The notes: generated by a model from the letters alone, not told the origin. DNA of 64,000 bases from Gammaproteobacteria bacterium (GCA_021773555.1 JAJFKA010000041.1:21650-85649); one strand, 5' to 3'; counted from the stretch's first letter, positions 47,615 through 59,179 are shown. Made by a program: numbers and translations.

Positions 47615-50239
47615 ATGGCTGATGTAACGGTAAAACAACTGGCAGAAACTATAGGTACGCCTGTTGACCGTTTGTTGCAGCAAATGCAAGAGGCTGTCCT
47701 GCCCCAGAGTTCGGAGGAAGACCTTGTCAGCGAAGATGAAAAAGAGCAGCTCCTTTCGTTTCTAAAGCGTAGCCACGGTGACACCGACGAGGGTCAGCCA
47801 CGAAAGATCACGCTCAAGCGGAGAACAATCAGCACACTGAAGACTGCTGGAAGCCAGGGTCGTGGAAGAACCGTCAATGTCGAAGTAAGAAAGAAACGCA
47901 CCTACGTTCGACGTGGCGGGGTTGAAAGCGGCGCGGAAGCATCAGGCGCAGAACTACCGGATCAGGCACCGGCAGCAGAGATTAAAGCCGAATCCTCAAC
48001 GCCCGAAACCGAAGCCGATACCGCCAAGACGCAAATGGAAGCAATGCGCCGGGCCGCACACGCTGAAGCAGAAGCAGAAGCCGGTAAAAGGCGTGAAGAC
48101 ACTTTGAGGAAAGCAGCAGAAGCTGCGGAGTTGGTTGCCAGGGAAGAAGAAGCCAAAAAGGCGGCGACAGAGAAAGGTGAGCCGAAGAAGAAGACCGAAG
48201 CTGAAGAGCTCGAAGAGATCAGGATCAGCTCACGGAAGGACAAACGTGATCGTCATGATCTTGATGAAGAAGATCTGCAGCAGAAAAAATCCAAACACGG
48301 CAACCGTAAGCGACGGGTTGAAGAATTGCTGGGTGAGGAAGTTGAAGAAATTCTTGAAGTTGAGACAGCGGAGCTGGTTGGTGTCAAGGAAGGTTCCGTC
48401 ACCCTCGGATTGACTGCAGGGGCCAGACCAAAGCGTCCGGCCAAACCACTTGGCTCACAACATAAATTCCAGGCGCCGACGGAGAGTCAAAAAAGAGAAG
48501 TGGAAATTGCCGAGGCGATTACCGTACAGCAACTTTCACAGCGTATGTCCGTCAAGGCGACCGACGTCATCAAGACTTTGATGAATCTCGGCGTTATGGC
48601 GAACATCAATGAACCGATTGATCAGGATACCGCGATATTGGTAGTAGAAGAATTTGGTCACTCTGTCAAAACTGTGGTCGCGAACGCTGCAGAACGGTCG
48701 CTTGAAGATGAGCTTGTTTATGAAAACGAGGCCAAGCCTCGTGCGCCAGTGGTTACCGTTATGGGCCATGTGGATCACGGCAAAACCTCCCTGCTCGACT
48801 TCATCAGGAATTCCAAGGTGGCCAGTGGTGAAGCCGGTGGTATCACCCAGCATATTGGTGCTTATCGAGCATCAACAAAACATGGCGAAGTTTGCTTCAT
48901 CGACACACCCGGCCACGCGGCTTTCACCGCGATGCGAGCCAGAGGCGCGCGGGCAACCGATATTGTGATTCTTGTTGTTGCCGCTGACGATGGTGTGATG
49001 CCGCAAACCGAGGAAGCCATCCGGCATGCTAAAAGTGCGGGTGTGCCCATGGTTGTTGCGGTCAACAAGATGGACAAGGAAGGCGCGGACCCGGATCGAG
49101 TTAAAGGTGAATTAGCACAGCGTGAGGTAATTCCTGATGACTGGGGTGGTGATACGCAGTTTGTTTACGTTTCCGCCATAACTGGAGACGGCATTGATGA
49201 TTTGCTCGAGGCAATCAGCCTGCAGGCGGAACTGCTTGAGTTGACGGCAGTTGAAGATGGTCCTGCGCAGGGTGTCGTAATCGAGTCCCGACTTGATAAA
49301 GGGCGCGGCGCCGTGGCGACGTTGTTGGTTCAAAACGGTACACTGAAACAAGGTGATATCGTTGTTGCCGGGGACCAGTTCGGCAGAATTCGAGCACTGG
49401 ACGACGAGCACGGTAAACGTGTCAAACTTGCCGGTCCTGCAACACCTGTCGCAGCACTGGGCCTGAACGGAACTCCTGCCGCTGGTGACACGTTCATGGT
49501 AACCAAGGACGAGAAGCGTGCCCGGGAAGTTGCCGAATTCCGCAAAAGCCGGGCTAACGACGAGCGTTTGGCGACGCCAGCGGTCAGCCTCGATAATCTG
49601 CTTGAGAGCTTTACTTCGTCGGAAACCAAGTTGTTGAACGTTGTGGTCAAGGCCGACGTGCGCGGATCGCTCGAGGCGATCACTACTGCGCTGCAAGACC
49701 TTGGAAACGACGAGGTAAAGGTGAAAATAGTTTCCCAGGGAGTGGGTGGCATAACGGAATTTGATGCAGTCTACGCCTCAACTTCAGGATCCGTGATATT
49801 TGGATTCAATGTCAGAGCAGAAGGATCAGCCAAACGCATCATCGAAAATGATGGCCTGGATTTGCGCTATTACAAGGTGATCTACGATCTCGTGGATGAC
49901 GTCAAGGCGGCATTGACTGGCATGCTGTCACCTGAAGTACGAGAGGAGATCGTTGGGATTGCTGAGGTTAAAGACGTCTTTGAATCGAAAAAGTTTGGCA
50001 ATGTTGCCGGATGTATGGTGATCGAAGGCAGTGTATCGCGCAGCAAGAAAATTCGTGTGCTACGCAATAACGTGGTTATCTATGAAGGTGAGCTTGAGTC
50101 TCTCCGACATTTCAAAGAAGAAGTCGAAAATGTTCGAAGCGGTACCGAATGTGGTATCGGGGTTAAGAACTATAATGACGTAAAGGTCGGGGATCAGATC
50201 GAAGTCTTCGATACCCGTGAAGTCGCTCGGGAACTATAG
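47615..50239 (+). CDS. infB: Translation initiation factor IF-2
   Basis: An 874-residue IF-2. The N-terminal subdomain ([22 protein letters not shown]) and a long charged region rich in Ala/Glu/Lys (about residues 110-290) precede the second IF2_N motif and the GTPase with G1 GHVDHGKTS at residue 384, DTPGH and NKMD. Domains II-IV follow and bind fMet-tRNA. Shorter internal-start forms are known in other bacteria; I did not identify a certain one here. Confidence 0.97.
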   Translation: MADVTVKQLAETIGTPVDRLLQQMQEAVLPQSSEEDLVSEDEKEQLLSFLKRSHGDTDEGQPRKITLKRRTISTLKTAGSQGRGRTVNVEVRKKRTYVRRGGVESGAEASGAELPDQAPAAEIKAESSTPETEADTAKTQMEAMRRAAHAEAEAEAGKRREDTLRKAAEAAELVAREEEAKKAATEKGEPKKKTEAEELEEIRISSRKDKRDRHDLDEEDLQQKKSKHGNRKRRVEELLGEEVEEILEVETAELVGVKEGSVTLGLTAGARPKRPAKPLGSQHKFQAPTESQKREVEIAEAITVQQLSQRMSVKATDVIKTLMNLGVMANINEPIDQDTAILVVEEFGHSVKTVVANAAERSLEDELVYENEAKPRAPVVTVMGHVDHGKTSLLDFIRNSKVASGEAGGITQHIGAYRASTKHGEVCFIDTPGHAAFTAMRARGARATDIVILVVAADDGVMPQTEEAIRHAKSAGVPMVVAVNKMDKEGADPDRVKGELAQREVIPDDWGGDTQFVYVSAITGDGIDDLLEAISLQAELLELTAVEDGPAQGVVIESRLDKGRGAVATLLVQNGTLKQGDIVVAGDQFGRIRALDDEHGKRVKLAGPATPVAALGLNGTPAAGDTFMVTKDEKRAREVAEFRKSRANDERLATPAVSLDNLLESFTSSETKLLNVVVKADVRGSLEAITTALQDLGNDEVKVKIVSQGVGGITEFDAVYASTSGSVIFGFNVRAEGSAKRIIENDGLDLRYYKVIYDLVDDVKAALTGMLSPEVREEIVGIAEVKDVFESKKFGNVAGCMVIEGSVSRSKKIRVLRNNVVIYEGELESLRHFKEEVENVRSGTECGIGVKNYNDVKVGDQIEVFDTREVAREL

Positions 50240-50266
50240 GCAATCGTTCAACGATTGTAATTTCAA

Positions 50267-50644
50267 ATGGCAAGAGAATTTAGCAGAGGACGTCGGATCG
50301 CGGATCTTATTCAGCGTGAACTTGCGATCCTGATCCAGCGGGAAGTAAAAGATCCCCGCATTGGTATGGTGACGATCAACGAAGCCAGGGTTTCGAGGGA
50401 TCTTGCATTTGCCGATGTCTACTTCACTGTTTTGCCGGAAATTGAAGCAAGTACAGCGGAAGAACTGCTCAACAGCGCAGGAGGGTTCTTAAGGAGCCAA
50501 CTGGCCAAGATGATGACGACGCGAACCACGCCGAAACTCCGGTTTCATTACGATCACACGACCGAGAATGGCGCCAGAATGTCCAGGGCGATAGCAGATG
50601 CGCTAGCCACTGATCGTAACATTCCGGATGAACCGGCAACTTAA
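50267..50644 (+). CDS. rbfA: Ribosome-binding factor A
   Basis: A 125-residue KH-fold cold-shock 30S maturation factor. The conserved N-terminus is REFSRGRRIADLIQRELAILIQREVKDPRIGMVTI, and the VSRDLAFADVYFTV strand is also diagnostic. Its stop overlaps the truB ATG by one base (TAATG). Confidence 0.95.
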   Translation: MAREFSRGRRIADLIQRELAILIQREVKDPRIGMVTINEARVSRDLAFADVYFTVLPEIEASTAEELLNSAGGFLRSQLAKMMTTRTTPKLRFHYDHTTENGARMSRAIADALATDRNIPDEPAT

Positions 50645-51594
50645 TGGGCAGAAAATCAAGAAAAGGTCGTCCGGTTAACGGCATATTATTGCTGGACAAA
50701 CCACCTGGAATGACTTCAAATGGCGCGCTTCAGGAGGTCAAACAGTTGTTTGGCGCGGCGAAAGCCGGTCATACCGGCAGTCTCGACCCTCTGGCAACCG
50801 GCGTCTTGCCGCTTTGCTTTGGTGAAGCCACCAAGTTTTCCCAGTTCTTACTCGAAGCCAACAAGCGGTATCTGACGACCGTAAAGCTGGGTGTAGCGAC
50901 GACGACCGGCGATGCGGATGGCGAAGTCCTCGCAACGAAAGAAGTGCCTGATGTTTCCAGTGAGGAGATTGAAATAATCCTTGATGATTTCCGCGGGGAA
51001 ATTTCGCAGGTGCCTTCGATGTTCTCGGCTTTAAAAGTGAACGGTAAACCGCTTTACAAGCTGGCGAGACAGGGAATCGAAATTGAACGCAAGAGTCGCA
51101 ATGTCATGATTTTTGCACTCGAAGTTGTGAGCCGGGAAGACGACCTGTTGGTGCTCGATATCACCTGCAGTAAGGGAACTTACGTTCGAAGCATTGCCGA
51201 AGACATCGGCCATGCGCTTGGTTGTGGTGCTCATGTGGCGCAATTGCGCCGCCTGTCCTCCGGACCTTTCTCGATTGAACAGACTATTGGAATTGAAGAT
51301 CTGAGAGCGTGCTGCGAACGAGAAGGGCCACAGTCACTGGACAAGATGCTTTTACCGGAAAGCGCAGCGGTCATGGATTGGCCTGCGGTTGAGCTGAGTG
51401 ATATCACCGCCTCCTATTTGAGGCAGGGCCAGCCGGTTCAGATATCAAACGCCCCAACCACGGGTTGGGTAAGAATTTTTTCAGAATCGAATAGTGACCA
51501 GGATGAAACGGGGAATCCCGAAGAAACATTCCTGGGCGTCGGTGAGATTTTGGAAGATGGAAGAATTGCACCACGTCGATTGGTCGTGATGTAG
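50644..51594 (+). CDS. truB: tRNA pseudouridine-55 synthase
   Basis: A 316-residue TruB. GHTGSLDPLATGVLPLCFGEATKF contains the catalytic Asp48, the E. coli position. The RNA-binding C-terminal PUA-like domain includes LSDITASYLRQGQPVQ. It isomerises U55 in the T-loop of tRNAs. In the rimP-nusA-infB-rbfA-truB-rpsO-pnp operon. Confidence 0.97.
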   Translation: MGRKSRKGRPVNGILLLDKPPGMTSNGALQEVKQLFGAAKAGHTGSLDPLATGVLPLCFGEATKFSQFLLEANKRYLTTVKLGVATTTGDADGEVLATKEVPDVSSEEIEIILDDFRGEISQVPSMFSALKVNGKPLYKLARQGIEIERKSRNVMIFALEVVSREDDLLVLDITCSKGTYVRSIAEDIGHALGCGAHVAQLRRLSSGPFSIEQTIGIEDLRACCEREGPQSLDKMLLPESAAVMDWPAVELSDITASYLRQGQPVQISNAPTTGWVRIFSESNSDQDETGNPEETFLGVGEILEDGRIAPRRLVVM

Positions 51595-51692
51595 TAGTAA
51601 AATCTCGCGAACCATCTGCAAATATGCGCGGATGAACTCGCTTCAATTAACAAACCGCTCAAGTGGTTTAAGCATATTTGGAGAAAGATGTA

Positions 51693-51962
51693 ATGGCACT
51701 ATCAACAGATAAAAAGGCTGAAATAGTCAAAGATTTTGGACAGTCAGAAAATGACACGGGTTCGCCGGAAGTGCAGGTTGCCCTGCTAACAGCGAATATT
51801 GAAACCCTCCAGAGTCACTTTAAAGAGCATAGTCATGACCACCACTCTCGCGTTGGTTTGCTGCGCATGGTGAGTCAGCGAAGAAAGCTGCTTAATTACC
51901 TTCGTAGCAAAAACACTGATCGCTATGCTCAATTGATCAAGCGCCTTGGCCTTAGAAGATAG
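51693..51962 (+). CDS. rpsO: 30S ribosomal protein S15
   Basis: An 89-residue S15, exactly the family length. [53 protein letters not shown] covers the rRNA-binding helices. The start at 51693 gives the usual [11 protein letters not shown]. The upstream leader (51595-51692) presumably holds the S15 autoregulatory site, though I cannot fold it with certainty. Confidence 0.98.
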   Translation: MALSTDKKAEIVKDFGQSENDTGSPEVQVALLTANIETLQSHFKEHSHDHHSRVGLLRMVSQRRKLLNYLRSKNTDRYAQLIKRLGLRR

Positions 51963-52035
51963 TCGAGTCAAGCCCACAAGAAATTGTGGCACTACCGCAA
52001 ACTTTGCGGCCTATTAGACAGAATTGGAGAATAAT

Positions 52036-54189
52036 GTGAATGTAGTTAGAAAAGTATTTACCTATGGCGACCATGAGGTAGTTATAGAAACAGGTAAGAT
52101 TGCCAGACAAGCCACGGCTTCGGTTGTGGTTAGCATGGGAGACACGGTAGTTCTGGTTGCGGTAGTTGGCCGCCATGATGCGAAGTCCGGGCAGGATTTT
52201 TTCCCGCTGACCGTGAACTACGAAGAAAAAACTTACGCGGCAGGCAAAATCCCCGGTGGATTTTTCAAGCGCGAAGGCAGACCTTCTGAAAAGGAAACCC
52301 TGACCTCGAGATTGATAGATCGACCCATCAGACCGCTGTTTCCGAAAGGCTTTATGAACGAGGTACAGGTGACCTGTCAGGTCATTTCGGCAAACAAGGA
52401 CGTCGATCCCGATATTCCTGCAATGATTGGTGTATCCGCCGCACTGAGTTTGTCCGGTATTCCTTTTGCAGGTCCGATCGGAGCTGCCAGGGTCGGATTC
52501 ACCCAGGACGGTTACATGCTTAACCCCGGGTACGAAGCACTTTCGACTTCAAGCCTCGATATGGTTGTAGCCGGAACTGAATCCGCTGTGCTGATGGTTG
52601 AGTCAGAAGCCGCCGAACTTAACGAAGACCAGATGCTGGGTGCCGTGTTGTTTGCCCATCAGGAAATGCAGGTAGTTGTTAAGGCGGTAAAAGAGCTCAA
52701 GGCCGAGGCAGGGAAAACTCCCTGGGAATGGACACCTGCTGCTGAGAACACCGCACTGACAGAAGCTGTGACCTCGGGATTCGCTGATGGTATAGCCGCA
52801 GCCTACAAGACCACTGACAAGATGGAGCGGCAGGACAAACTGCACGAGCTTCGTGAACAAGCGGTTGCCTCACTGGCGAACGATGAAGTGGATGCCGATG
52901 AGGTTATTGGCGTGTTCAACAAGATTGAAAAGAAAACGGTTCGACGCGCGATCATTGCGGGTGAACCCCGAATCGATGGCCGTGATACCAAAACTGTCCG
53001 CAAGATTGAAGTTGAAGTTGGTGTGCTGCCCAAAGCTCACGGTTCTGCGTTGTTTACACGGGGAGAAACCCAGGCAATTGTTACCGCAACACTGGGTTCC
53101 ATGCGCGATGCTGCGATCATAGATCACCTTAAAGGGTCTTATCGTGACAACTTCATGCTGCACTACAACTTCCCGCATTACAGCGTTGGTGAAACTGGTT
53201 TTTCCGGTGGTCCCAAACGACGTGAAATAGGTCATGGCAGGCTGGCTCGCCGCGGCGTGGCTGCTGTTTTGCCGACAGCCGAGGACTGGCCTTATACCAC
53301 CCGGGTAGTATCAGAAATTACCGAGTCCAATGGTTCCTCGTCCATGGCGAGTGTTTGCGGTGCAAGCCTGGCACTCATGGATGCAGGTGTACCACTTAAA
53401 GCGCCGGTTGCTGGCGTCGCTATGGGTCTGGTAAAAGATGATGATGGCTTTGCAGTACTGACTGACATTCTTGGTGATGAAGATCATCTCGGCGATATGG
53501 ATTTCAAAGTTGCGGGAACTGAAACAGGTGTGACCGCACTTCAGATGGACATCAAGATCCAGGGAATTACCGAGCAAATCATGGAAACTGCGCTTGGCCA
53601 GGCCAAGGAAGCACGTTTACATATCCTGGGTGAAATGAATAAGGTACTCGGTCAATCCAGGGAGAATGTTTCCGAAAATGCTCCTGCGATGATCACCATC
53701 AAGATTGACGCTGAGAAAATTCGTGATGTCATCGGTAAGGGCGGTGCAACTATCCGCGCCATTACTGAAGAAACAGGCGCGACCATCGACATCGATGATA
53801 GCGGCACGATCACCATCTTTGGCGAAGGAGCGGAGTCCCGTGACGCAGCGATTGCACAAATTGAAGCCATTACAGCGGAAGCTGAAGTTGGCCAGATTTA
53901 CAAAGGTAAGGTAGTGAAAATTGCCGACTTTGGTGCATTTGTTAACATTCTGCCCGGCAAGGACGGTCTGGTTCACATTTCTCAGATTGCCAAAGAGCGA
54001 GTTGAGAAGGTTACCGACTATTTGTCTGAGGGGCAGGAGGTTGACGTGATCGTACTAGACGTCGATCGTGGCAGAATCAAATTATCAATGAAAGAATTGG
54101 TAAAAGATGAAGCACCAGCTGAACAGGATGATGATGACGGCGACGACAAGGATGAAGTCAATGGCAATACGCAGGAAGCTGCGAGCTAA
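52036..54189 (+). CDS. pnp: Polynucleotide phosphorylase
   Basis: A 717-residue 3'-5' exoribonuclease of the degradosome. Two RNase PH cores (residues ~1-220 and ~320-540), the connecting helical domain, a KH domain ([22 protein letters not shown]) and an S1 domain ([31 protein letters not shown]) are present. The C-terminal tail is very acidic. GTG at 52036 has GGAGA five bases upstream, so I chose it; a TTG at 52024 is also in frame. Confidence 0.97.
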   Translation: MNVVRKVFTYGDHEVVIETGKIARQATASVVVSMGDTVVLVAVVGRHDAKSGQDFFPLTVNYEEKTYAAGKIPGGFFKREGRPSEKETLTSRLIDRPIRPLFPKGFMNEVQVTCQVISANKDVDPDIPAMIGVSAALSLSGIPFAGPIGAARVGFTQDGYMLNPGYEALSTSSLDMVVAGTESAVLMVESEAAELNEDQMLGAVLFAHQEMQVVVKAVKELKAEAGKTPWEWTPAAENTALTEAVTSGFADGIAAAYKTTDKMERQDKLHELREQAVASLANDEVDADEVIGVFNKIEKKTVRRAIIAGEPRIDGRDTKTVRKIEVEVGVLPKAHGSALFTRGETQAIVTATLGSMRDAAIIDHLKGSYRDNFMLHYNFPHYSVGETGFSGGPKRREIGHGRLARRGVAAVLPTAEDWPYTTRVVSEITESNGSSSMASVCGASLALMDAGVPLKAPVAGVAMGLVKDDDGFAVLTDILGDEDHLGDMDFKVAGTETGVTALQMDIKIQGITEQIMETALGQAKEARLHILGEMNKVLGQSRENVSENAPAMITIKIDAEKIRDVIGKGGATIRAITEETGATIDIDDSGTITIFGEGAESRDAAIAQIEAITAEAEVGQIYKGKVVKIADFGAFVNILPGKDGLVHISQIAKERVEKVTDYLSEGQEVDVIVLDVDRGRIKLSMKELVKDEAPAEQDDDDGDDKDEVNGNTQEAAS

Positions 54190-54216
54190 GAGCCGAAGAC
54201 ATCCGGTACGATTGAG

Positions 54217-54243
54217 AAGGGGACCTTGTGTCCCCTTTTTTTT
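54217..54243 (+). terminator. Intrinsic terminator after pnp
   Basis: AAGGGGAC (54217-54224) pairs with GTCCCCTT (54230-54237) around CTTGT, with T residues to 54243. It lies only a few bases from the end of the convergent hydrolase gene, so it may work for pnp alone. Confidence 0.9.
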
Positions 54244-54246
54244 GAT

Positions 54247-54858
54247 TCACTTTAATTGCCCGGTGCGAATAAAGGATATCACCGCTTCGCTGACAGCTTT
54301 CGAGAACAATAATCCCATGTGATTGGCAGGAAAAACCGCGTAGGCAGTCATCGCGCTGTAACGAGACTCAACAAGGCTAACTGTTCCGTCGTGGGGCCGT
54401 GCTAGTTTACATAGCAGCATACCAACACCCATAGGTCTGTTACCGGCGATGACGCCGAATCCGGCAGCACAAGCATTGCCTGCAGGTGGGTGAACAAGCG
54501 CTAAGCCGCTGTTGCCCAGAATCCAGGAGAGGAAACGTCGGCGAGCGAGTACTGTGGCGACAGCACTACCCTGGTGCGGTGTGCCGAGGGTGACAATGCG
54601 ACCCTTGAATGCATCGGGGTAACATCGCAGAACCTCGCGAACCAGTAGCCCACCAAGACTGTGAGCGACCAGATGCACCTCCCCTGACTGATCCTGAAGA
54701 AAGCGCCGCAGTGCATCTGCATTGTCCGAAAAACTGCCATTGATTGTGGGATAGCGGAACTGCACGGTGACGAACTTGGCCCTGCGAAGCCGAAGGGCTA
54801 ACAGGGACATATCCCATCCGTTCATCCAGATGCCATGGACCAGGACGATGGTTGGCAA
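54247..54858 (-). CDS. Alpha/beta hydrolase (lipase/PGAP1-like)
   Basis: A 203-residue protein starting PTIVLVHGIWMNGWDM, with the nucleophile elbow AHSLGG. A GTPHQGS segment follows. The Asp and His of the triad are probably in the C-terminal third (NHMGLL near the end). The start is TTG and lies three bases after the acs stop on the same strand, so it is the last gene of an acs operon. Substrate unknown. Confidence 0.82.
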   Translation of the reverse strand: MPTIVLVHGIWMNGWDMSLLALRLRRAKFVTVQFRYPTINGSFSDNADALRRFLQDQSGEVHLVAHSLGGLLVREVLRCYPDAFKGRIVTLGTPHQGSAVATVLARRRFLSWILGNSGLALVHPPAGNACAAGFGVIAGNRPMGVGMLLCKLARPHDGTVSLVESRYSAMTAYAVFPANHMGLLFSKAVSEAVISFIRTGQLK

Positions 54859-54861
54859 TGG

Positions 54862-56832
54862 CTACGCGTTTCCGGGCCTGCTCTTAATCAGATCATCGAC
54901 GACACCTGGATCCGCGAGCGTGCTGGTATCGCCGAGAGAATCCAGTTCGTTCTCTGCTATTTTCCGCAGAATTCTGCGCATTATCTTGCCAGAGCGAGTT
55001 TTCGGTAATCCCGGTGCCCATTGAATAATATCGGGTTTGGCAATGGCGCCAATTTCCTGTCGTACCAGCTGCTCTAGTTCCAGTTTCAACTCGTCCGTGC
55101 CGACAATGTCATGCATGAGCGTGACATAGGCGTAAATGCCCTGTCCCTTGATGTCATGCGGGAAACCAACCACGGCAGCCTCTGCTACCTTCTCATGCAG
55201 CACCAACGCACTTTCAACTTCTGCGGTACCCATGCGATGCCCGGAAACGTTTAGGACATCATCGACCCGGCCAGTTACCCAGTAGTAGCCATCTTCGTCT
55301 CGCCGAGCGCCGTCTCCGGTGAAGTAGTATCCCTTGTAGGTAGAGTAGTAGGTTTCAATGCAACGATCATGATCTCCATAAACGGTACGGATCTGGCCAG
55401 GCCAGGATCGATCAATAGCCAGGTTTCCAGAACCCGAACCCTCAATTACGTTACCGTCGGGATCGAGCAGAACCGGATGAACACCGAAAAAAGGCTGAGA
55501 TGCGGATCCGGGTTTCAGGTCGGTCGCACCCGGTAACGGTGTAATCATGATGCCGCCTGTTTCCGTTTGCCACCAGGTGTCGACGATTGGACAGCGCTCA
55601 TCACCGACGATGTGATAATACCAGTCCCAGGCTTCGGGATTGATCGGCTCACCAACGGATCCGAGCAGGCGCAATGACTTACGCGAGGTTGAGGTGACAA
55701 ACTCGTCACCCTGACCCATGAGCGCCCGGAGCGCGGTCGGCGCAGTATAGAAAATATTGACGTTGTGTTTGTCCACGATCTGCCAACATCTGGAGGCATC
55801 CGGATAGGTAGGTACCCCTTCAAACATCAGTGTAGTTGCACCATTGGCCAGTGGCCCGTAAACGATATACGAGTGCCCGGTCACCCATCCTACATCGGCG
55901 GTACACCAGTAGATGTCGCCATCATGGTAGTCAAACACGTAGCGGTGCGTCATCGCCGCCTGCAGCAGGTAGCCACCGGTTGTGTGTAGCACACCTTTGG
56001 GTTTCCCCGTTGATCCGGATGTGTAGAGAATGAACAGTGGATCTTCACTGTCCATAGGTTCAGGTTCACATTCCGACTTCACCTGTTCGATGGCGTCGTG
56101 ATACCAGACATCGCGCTGTTCGTTCCAGGAGACATCGCCACCGGTTCGTTTAACAACGATCACCGTATGTACATTTGGACATTTGTCGAGGGCTGTATCG
56201 GTGTTCTCTTTTAAGGGAATCGGGCGAGCGCCTCGAAGACCCTCATCAGCGGTGATGACGGTCTGGCAGTCAGAGTCGAGAATGCGGTCCTGCAAAGCCT
56301 GCGGTGAAAATCCACCAAAGACCACGGAATGGATTGCGCCGATTCTTGCGCAGGCGAGCATGGCGTATGCGGCTTCCGGAATCATCGGCATGTAAATACA
56401 GACCCGATCGCCTTTCGAAACACCCCTGGCTTTCAAAACATTGGCGAGACGGCAGACCCTGTTATGAAGTTTTCGATAGGTGATGCTGGCGTCGTCGGCG
56501 GGGTCGTCCCCTTCCCAGATGATTGCGATCTGGTCAGCCCTGGTTTCCAGATGCCGATCAATGCAGTTAGCGGATGCATTCAACTCGGCTCCGAGAAACC
56601 ATTTGGCCTCACCCTTTACAAAGTTCGACTCGTGTACGGTATGCCATGGCCGTGACCAGGTGATGAACTGCTCTGCCTGTTCTGCCCAGAATTTATCCAT
56701 GTTTTCGATGGATGCCTGATACAGGGAAGAATACTGATCTTTGGTAATATGCGCACGCGCGGCGGTCTCCGGTGCTACCTCGTAAACCTTCTTCCTGGTT
56801 GTGTTCTGGGACATCGAAATCTCCTGATTCAT
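54862..56832 (-). CDS. acs: Acetyl-coenzyme A synthetase
   Basis: A 656-residue AMP-forming acetyl-CoA synthetase. The P-loop-like [21 protein letters not shown] and the A-motif in [13 protein letters not shown] are present. [17 protein letters not shown] carries the conserved acetylatable lysine that controls activity. It converts acetate to acetyl-CoA. A second in-frame Met six residues in is an alternative start. The Pseudomonas cognate lies in the same neighbourhood. Confidence 0.96.
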   Translation of the reverse strand: MNQEISMSQNTTRKKVYEVAPETAARAHITKDQYSSLYQASIENMDKFWAEQAEQFITWSRPWHTVHESNFVKGEAKWFLGAELNASANCIDRHLETRADQIAIIWEGDDPADDASITYRKLHNRVCRLANVLKARGVSKGDRVCIYMPMIPEAAYAMLACARIGAIHSVVFGGFSPQALQDRILDSDCQTVITADEGLRGARPIPLKENTDTALDKCPNVHTVIVVKRTGGDVSWNEQRDVWYHDAIEQVKSECEPEPMDSEDPLFILYTSGSTGKPKGVLHTTGGYLLQAAMTHRYVFDYHDGDIYWCTADVGWVTGHSYIVYGPLANGATTLMFEGVPTYPDASRCWQIVDKHNVNIFYTAPTALRALMGQGDEFVTSTSRKSLRLLGSVGEPINPEAWDWYYHIVGDERCPIVDTWWQTETGGIMITPLPGATDLKPGSASQPFFGVHPVLLDPDGNVIEGSGSGNLAIDRSWPGQIRTVYGDHDRCIETYYSTYKGYYFTGDGARRDEDGYYWVTGRVDDVLNVSGHRMGTAEVESALVLHEKVAEAAVVGFPHDIKGQGIYAYVTLMHDIVGTDELKLELEQLVRQEIGAIAKPDIIQWAPGLPKTRSGKIMRRILRKIAENELDSLGDTSTLADPGVVDDLIKSRPGNA

Positions 56833-56928
56833 CCAAAGCGCTACTGTGCCACAACGGGCACCCGGGGAAAACCTGAGCGACTGCTAAAAAGCGGCGTTAC
56901 CACCCGTGCGTGAAGTGCCAGGAAGGCT

Positions 56929-57579
56929 TTAGATCAGTTGTTGTCGAGGATTATAGTAGTGTCGGCCATTTTTTACTTGTAGAAGCCTGGCAACGAGATT
57001 CTCGTAGTCCTCGGTGTTGTTCACCAGATCTATCTCTGCGGCATTGACGATTAACAGTGGTGAGGTTTCGTAAAAGTGAAAAAACGCGGTGTAGGCATCA
57101 TTGAGATCGCTGAGGTATTCAGCGTCTATTTGCCGTTCTGCTGCGATCCCACGTTTTACGATTCGTGCCAGCAGAACCTCAACCGGTGCCTGTAGATAGA
57201 CCACCAGGTCCGGTACGGGCGCTCGCAGGCGCAGGTGGTCGGCGATGTTCTGGTAAAGTTTTAGTTCGTCTGAATCCAGATTGACTTCCGCGAATAATTG
57301 ATCCTTCTCAAAGATAAAGTCGGCTACCCGCGCACGCTGAAACATGTCATTTTGTTGCAAGCTCTCGATATGCCTGGCCCGCTCAAACAGAAAAAAAAGC
57401 TGGACGGGTAGCGCGGCGCGGCGGCGGTCCTCATAGAACCGTGCAAGGAATGGATTGGCCTCCGGTGTTTCAAGCAGGGTTTCGTAACTGAAGGTCTCAG
57501 CGAGCCTTTTTGCCAGGGCAGTTTTACCGACACCGATTGGACCTTCTATCGCGATATATTGCGGTGGTTCCAACGCCAA
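56929..57579 (-). CDS. Deoxynucleoside kinase family protein
   Basis: A 216-residue P-loop kinase. GPIGVGKTALAKRL is the Walker A motif. DLVVYLQAPVEVLLARIVKRG and the ERQIDAEYLSDLNDAY segment resemble deoxyguanosine/deoxyadenosine kinases. Start is TTG with CGGGAG about eight bases upstream. It follows pcnB after 18 bases, where folK is normally found in pseudomonads. Phosphate acceptor (dG, dA or other) is not readable. Confidence 0.85.
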   Translation of the reverse strand: MALEPPQYIAIEGPIGVGKTALAKRLAETFSYETLLETPEANPFLARFYEDRRRAALPVQLFFLFERARHIESLQQNDMFQRARVADFIFEKDQLFAEVNLDSDELKLYQNIADHLRLRAPVPDLVVYLQAPVEVLLARIVKRGIAAERQIDAEYLSDLNDAYTAFFHFYETSPLLIVNAAEIDLVNNTEDYENLVARLLQVKNGRHYYNPRQQLI

Positions 57580-57597
57580 ACCGACAGCTCCCGATTA

Positions 57598-58866
57598 TTA
57601 CTCAGTTGTCATTCTATCTTTAGGACGTCGTTGACGCTTTCTTTTTCGTTTTCCCCGGGTGTTTGCCCCGGGCTTCACTTTCATTTTTTCCCGCTCATCG
57701 CCGGTTACTTCCTGATACTCGGTCCACCAACTTCCCAGACCTTCGAGTTCTTCGCCAGACTCTTCTCGTAACAACAGGAAGTCGTAAGCTGCGCGGAACC
57801 TCTTGTGGGTTAGCAGGACGTCAGGTTTTTTTCCAAACCGTAAAGGCAGTCGAAACTGTAGATTCCAGATGTCGCGCATGGGTCCTGAGAATCTCTTCGG
57901 GATTGAAGTAAAAAGTTGCTGGTTGGCGATGACGCTGGTGGCTGCCTCGTGCGAGGCTTCCAGAATTGTCATCTTTTCGCTAAGTCGCTGCCGCTCCTGA
58001 AGGAAGGGATACCACAACAGGGCCGCGAAGACGAATGCAGGTGTGACTGGTTTTTGGATTGCAATACGCTGATCGGTGCTGGCAAGCGCCAGCCGGATGA
58101 GCTTTTCCGAGCGAGCGTCATCAAGTGACCGATGACTGGAAGGAAACAACCAGCCGTACAGATCGAACTCTCGCAGCGCAGTAAAGCTTGCCTCACCACA
58201 GCCGTTCATGAACAGTTTTAACACTTCCTCAAATATCCTTGCTGGCGGAATATCCTGCAGCAGGTATCCGATTCGCCGAATTGAAATACCTGAACCTTCA
58301 TCAATGTCGAATCCGAGGCTGGCATTGAACCGAATGGCCCGCAACATCCGCACAGGGTCTTCGCGATAGCGATTGTCGGGTTCACCAATAAGGCGGATGG
58401 ACCTGGTCTCGATATCCTCCATACCACCGACGAGGTCGATAATCTCATTGCGGGTCACATCGTAGTACAGCGCATTCATGGTGAAGTCGCGCCGATACAC
58501 ATCCTCCTCAAATGTACCGTAGAGGTTGTCATTGAGGATCATACCGCTGTCGGTATAGTGATCTTCGTGTATTTCTGCCTGTGGTCCGCGAAAAGTTGCG
58601 ACCTCAACAATATCGCGACCGAAGCGTACATGGACGATACGAAATCGTTTTCCTATCATTCTGGAATTGCGGAAAAGTTCGCGGACCTCTTCGGGATGTG
58701 CGCTGGTGGCAACATCGAAGTCCTTCGGGGGCTTGCCGAGTAACAGGTCCCGGACACAGCCGCCGACCAGGTAAGCCTGGTGACCCTGATCGGTAAGCCG
58801 ATTGACGACCTTGATTGCGTTTACGGAAATGAGTTCCGTCGGCAAGCTAACGGCAGACTTATTCAT
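57598..58866 (-). CDS. pcnB: Poly(A) polymerase I
   Basis: A 422-residue class II nucleotidyltransferase with an HD-less head and a basic tail. The motif YLVGGCVRDLLLGKPPKDFDVATSAHPEEV holds the catalytic Asp pair, and RRDFTMNALYYD and DPVRMLRAIRF are diagnostic of PcnB versus CCA-adding enzyme. The C-terminal RGKRKRKRQRRPKD is strongly basic, as in E. coli. It lies downstream of the sRNA locus and cbrB. Confidence 0.96.
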   Translation of the reverse strand: MNKSAVSLPTELISVNAIKVVNRLTDQGHQAYLVGGCVRDLLLGKPPKDFDVATSAHPEEVRELFRNSRMIGKRFRIVHVRFGRDIVEVATFRGPQAEIHEDHYTDSGMILNDNLYGTFEEDVYRRDFTMNALYYDVTRNEIIDLVGGMEDIETRSIRLIGEPDNRYREDPVRMLRAIRFNASLGFDIDEGSGISIRRIGYLLQDIPPARIFEEVLKLFMNGCGEASFTALREFDLYGWLFPSSHRSLDDARSEKLIRLALASTDQRIAIQKPVTPAFVFAALLWYPFLQERQRLSEKMTILEASHEAATSVIANQQLFTSIPKRFSGPMRDIWNLQFRLPLRFGKKPDVLLTHKRFRAAYDFLLLREESGEELEGLGSWWTEYQEVTGDEREKMKVKPGANTRGKRKRKRQRRPKDRMTTE

Positions 58867-59020
58867 CGCACGGGAAATGCAGACAATCTAACCGTCTCGA
58901 GACAGGACGCTGTTTGGGGGTAAAAAAAGCTGTTTTTGCGAGTGGGTATTGCGGCGCTCGTTAAGTGATAGCGAGGCATAGATACTACCAGAGAATGGGG
59001 TTGCCGGGTCGGTGTTGCAC
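58867..59020. other. Intergenic, pcnB promoter region
   Basis: Between the sRNA terminator and the pcnB start. No gene seen. Likely contains the pcnB promoter; no convincing -35/-10 pair was identified. Confidence 0.35.
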
Positions 59021-59054
59021 AAAGAAAAACGGGAAAAGCGATGCTTTTCCCGTT
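59021..59054 (-). terminator. Intrinsic terminator of the CrcZ-like sRNA
   Basis: On the minus strand AACGGGAAAAGC (59054-59043), a three-base loop and GCTTTTCCCGTT (59039-59028) form a perfect 12-bp stem followed by TTTCTTT (59027-59021). Oriented to end transcripts coming from the sRNA promoter. Confidence 0.9.
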
Positions 59055-59179
59055 CAGCGAGCCTTTTATTTTTCTTATTATTTTGTTTTTCTTATTGTCG
59101 AAATTCGGATTCGAGAACTGGGTCCCCATCACCTTGCCGTATATATTTTTGTTTTTGGTTTTTATTATTCTTTTCGGCT
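59021..59179 (-). ncRNA. CrcZ/CrcY-like regulatory sRNA (Hfq/Crc decoy)
   Basis: Proposed RNA of about 159 nt on the minus strand. It starts near 59179, twelve bases downstream of a -24/-12 promoter, and ends at the intrinsic terminator 59054-59021. It has two A-rich clusters, about 59174-59140 and 59098-59064, with several overlapping AAnAAnAA (CA) motifs, for example AAGAATAA, AATAATAA and AATAAGAA, separated by a GC-richer middle segment. In Pseudomonas the CrcZ RNA lies between cbrB and pcnB, is made from a CbrB/RpoN-dependent promoter and titrates Hfq/Crc by such motifs. Position, strand, promoter class and motifs all agree. Here the RNA is much shorter than the ~400 nt Pseudomonas form. 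No protein gene is supported on either strand. Confidence 0.8.
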
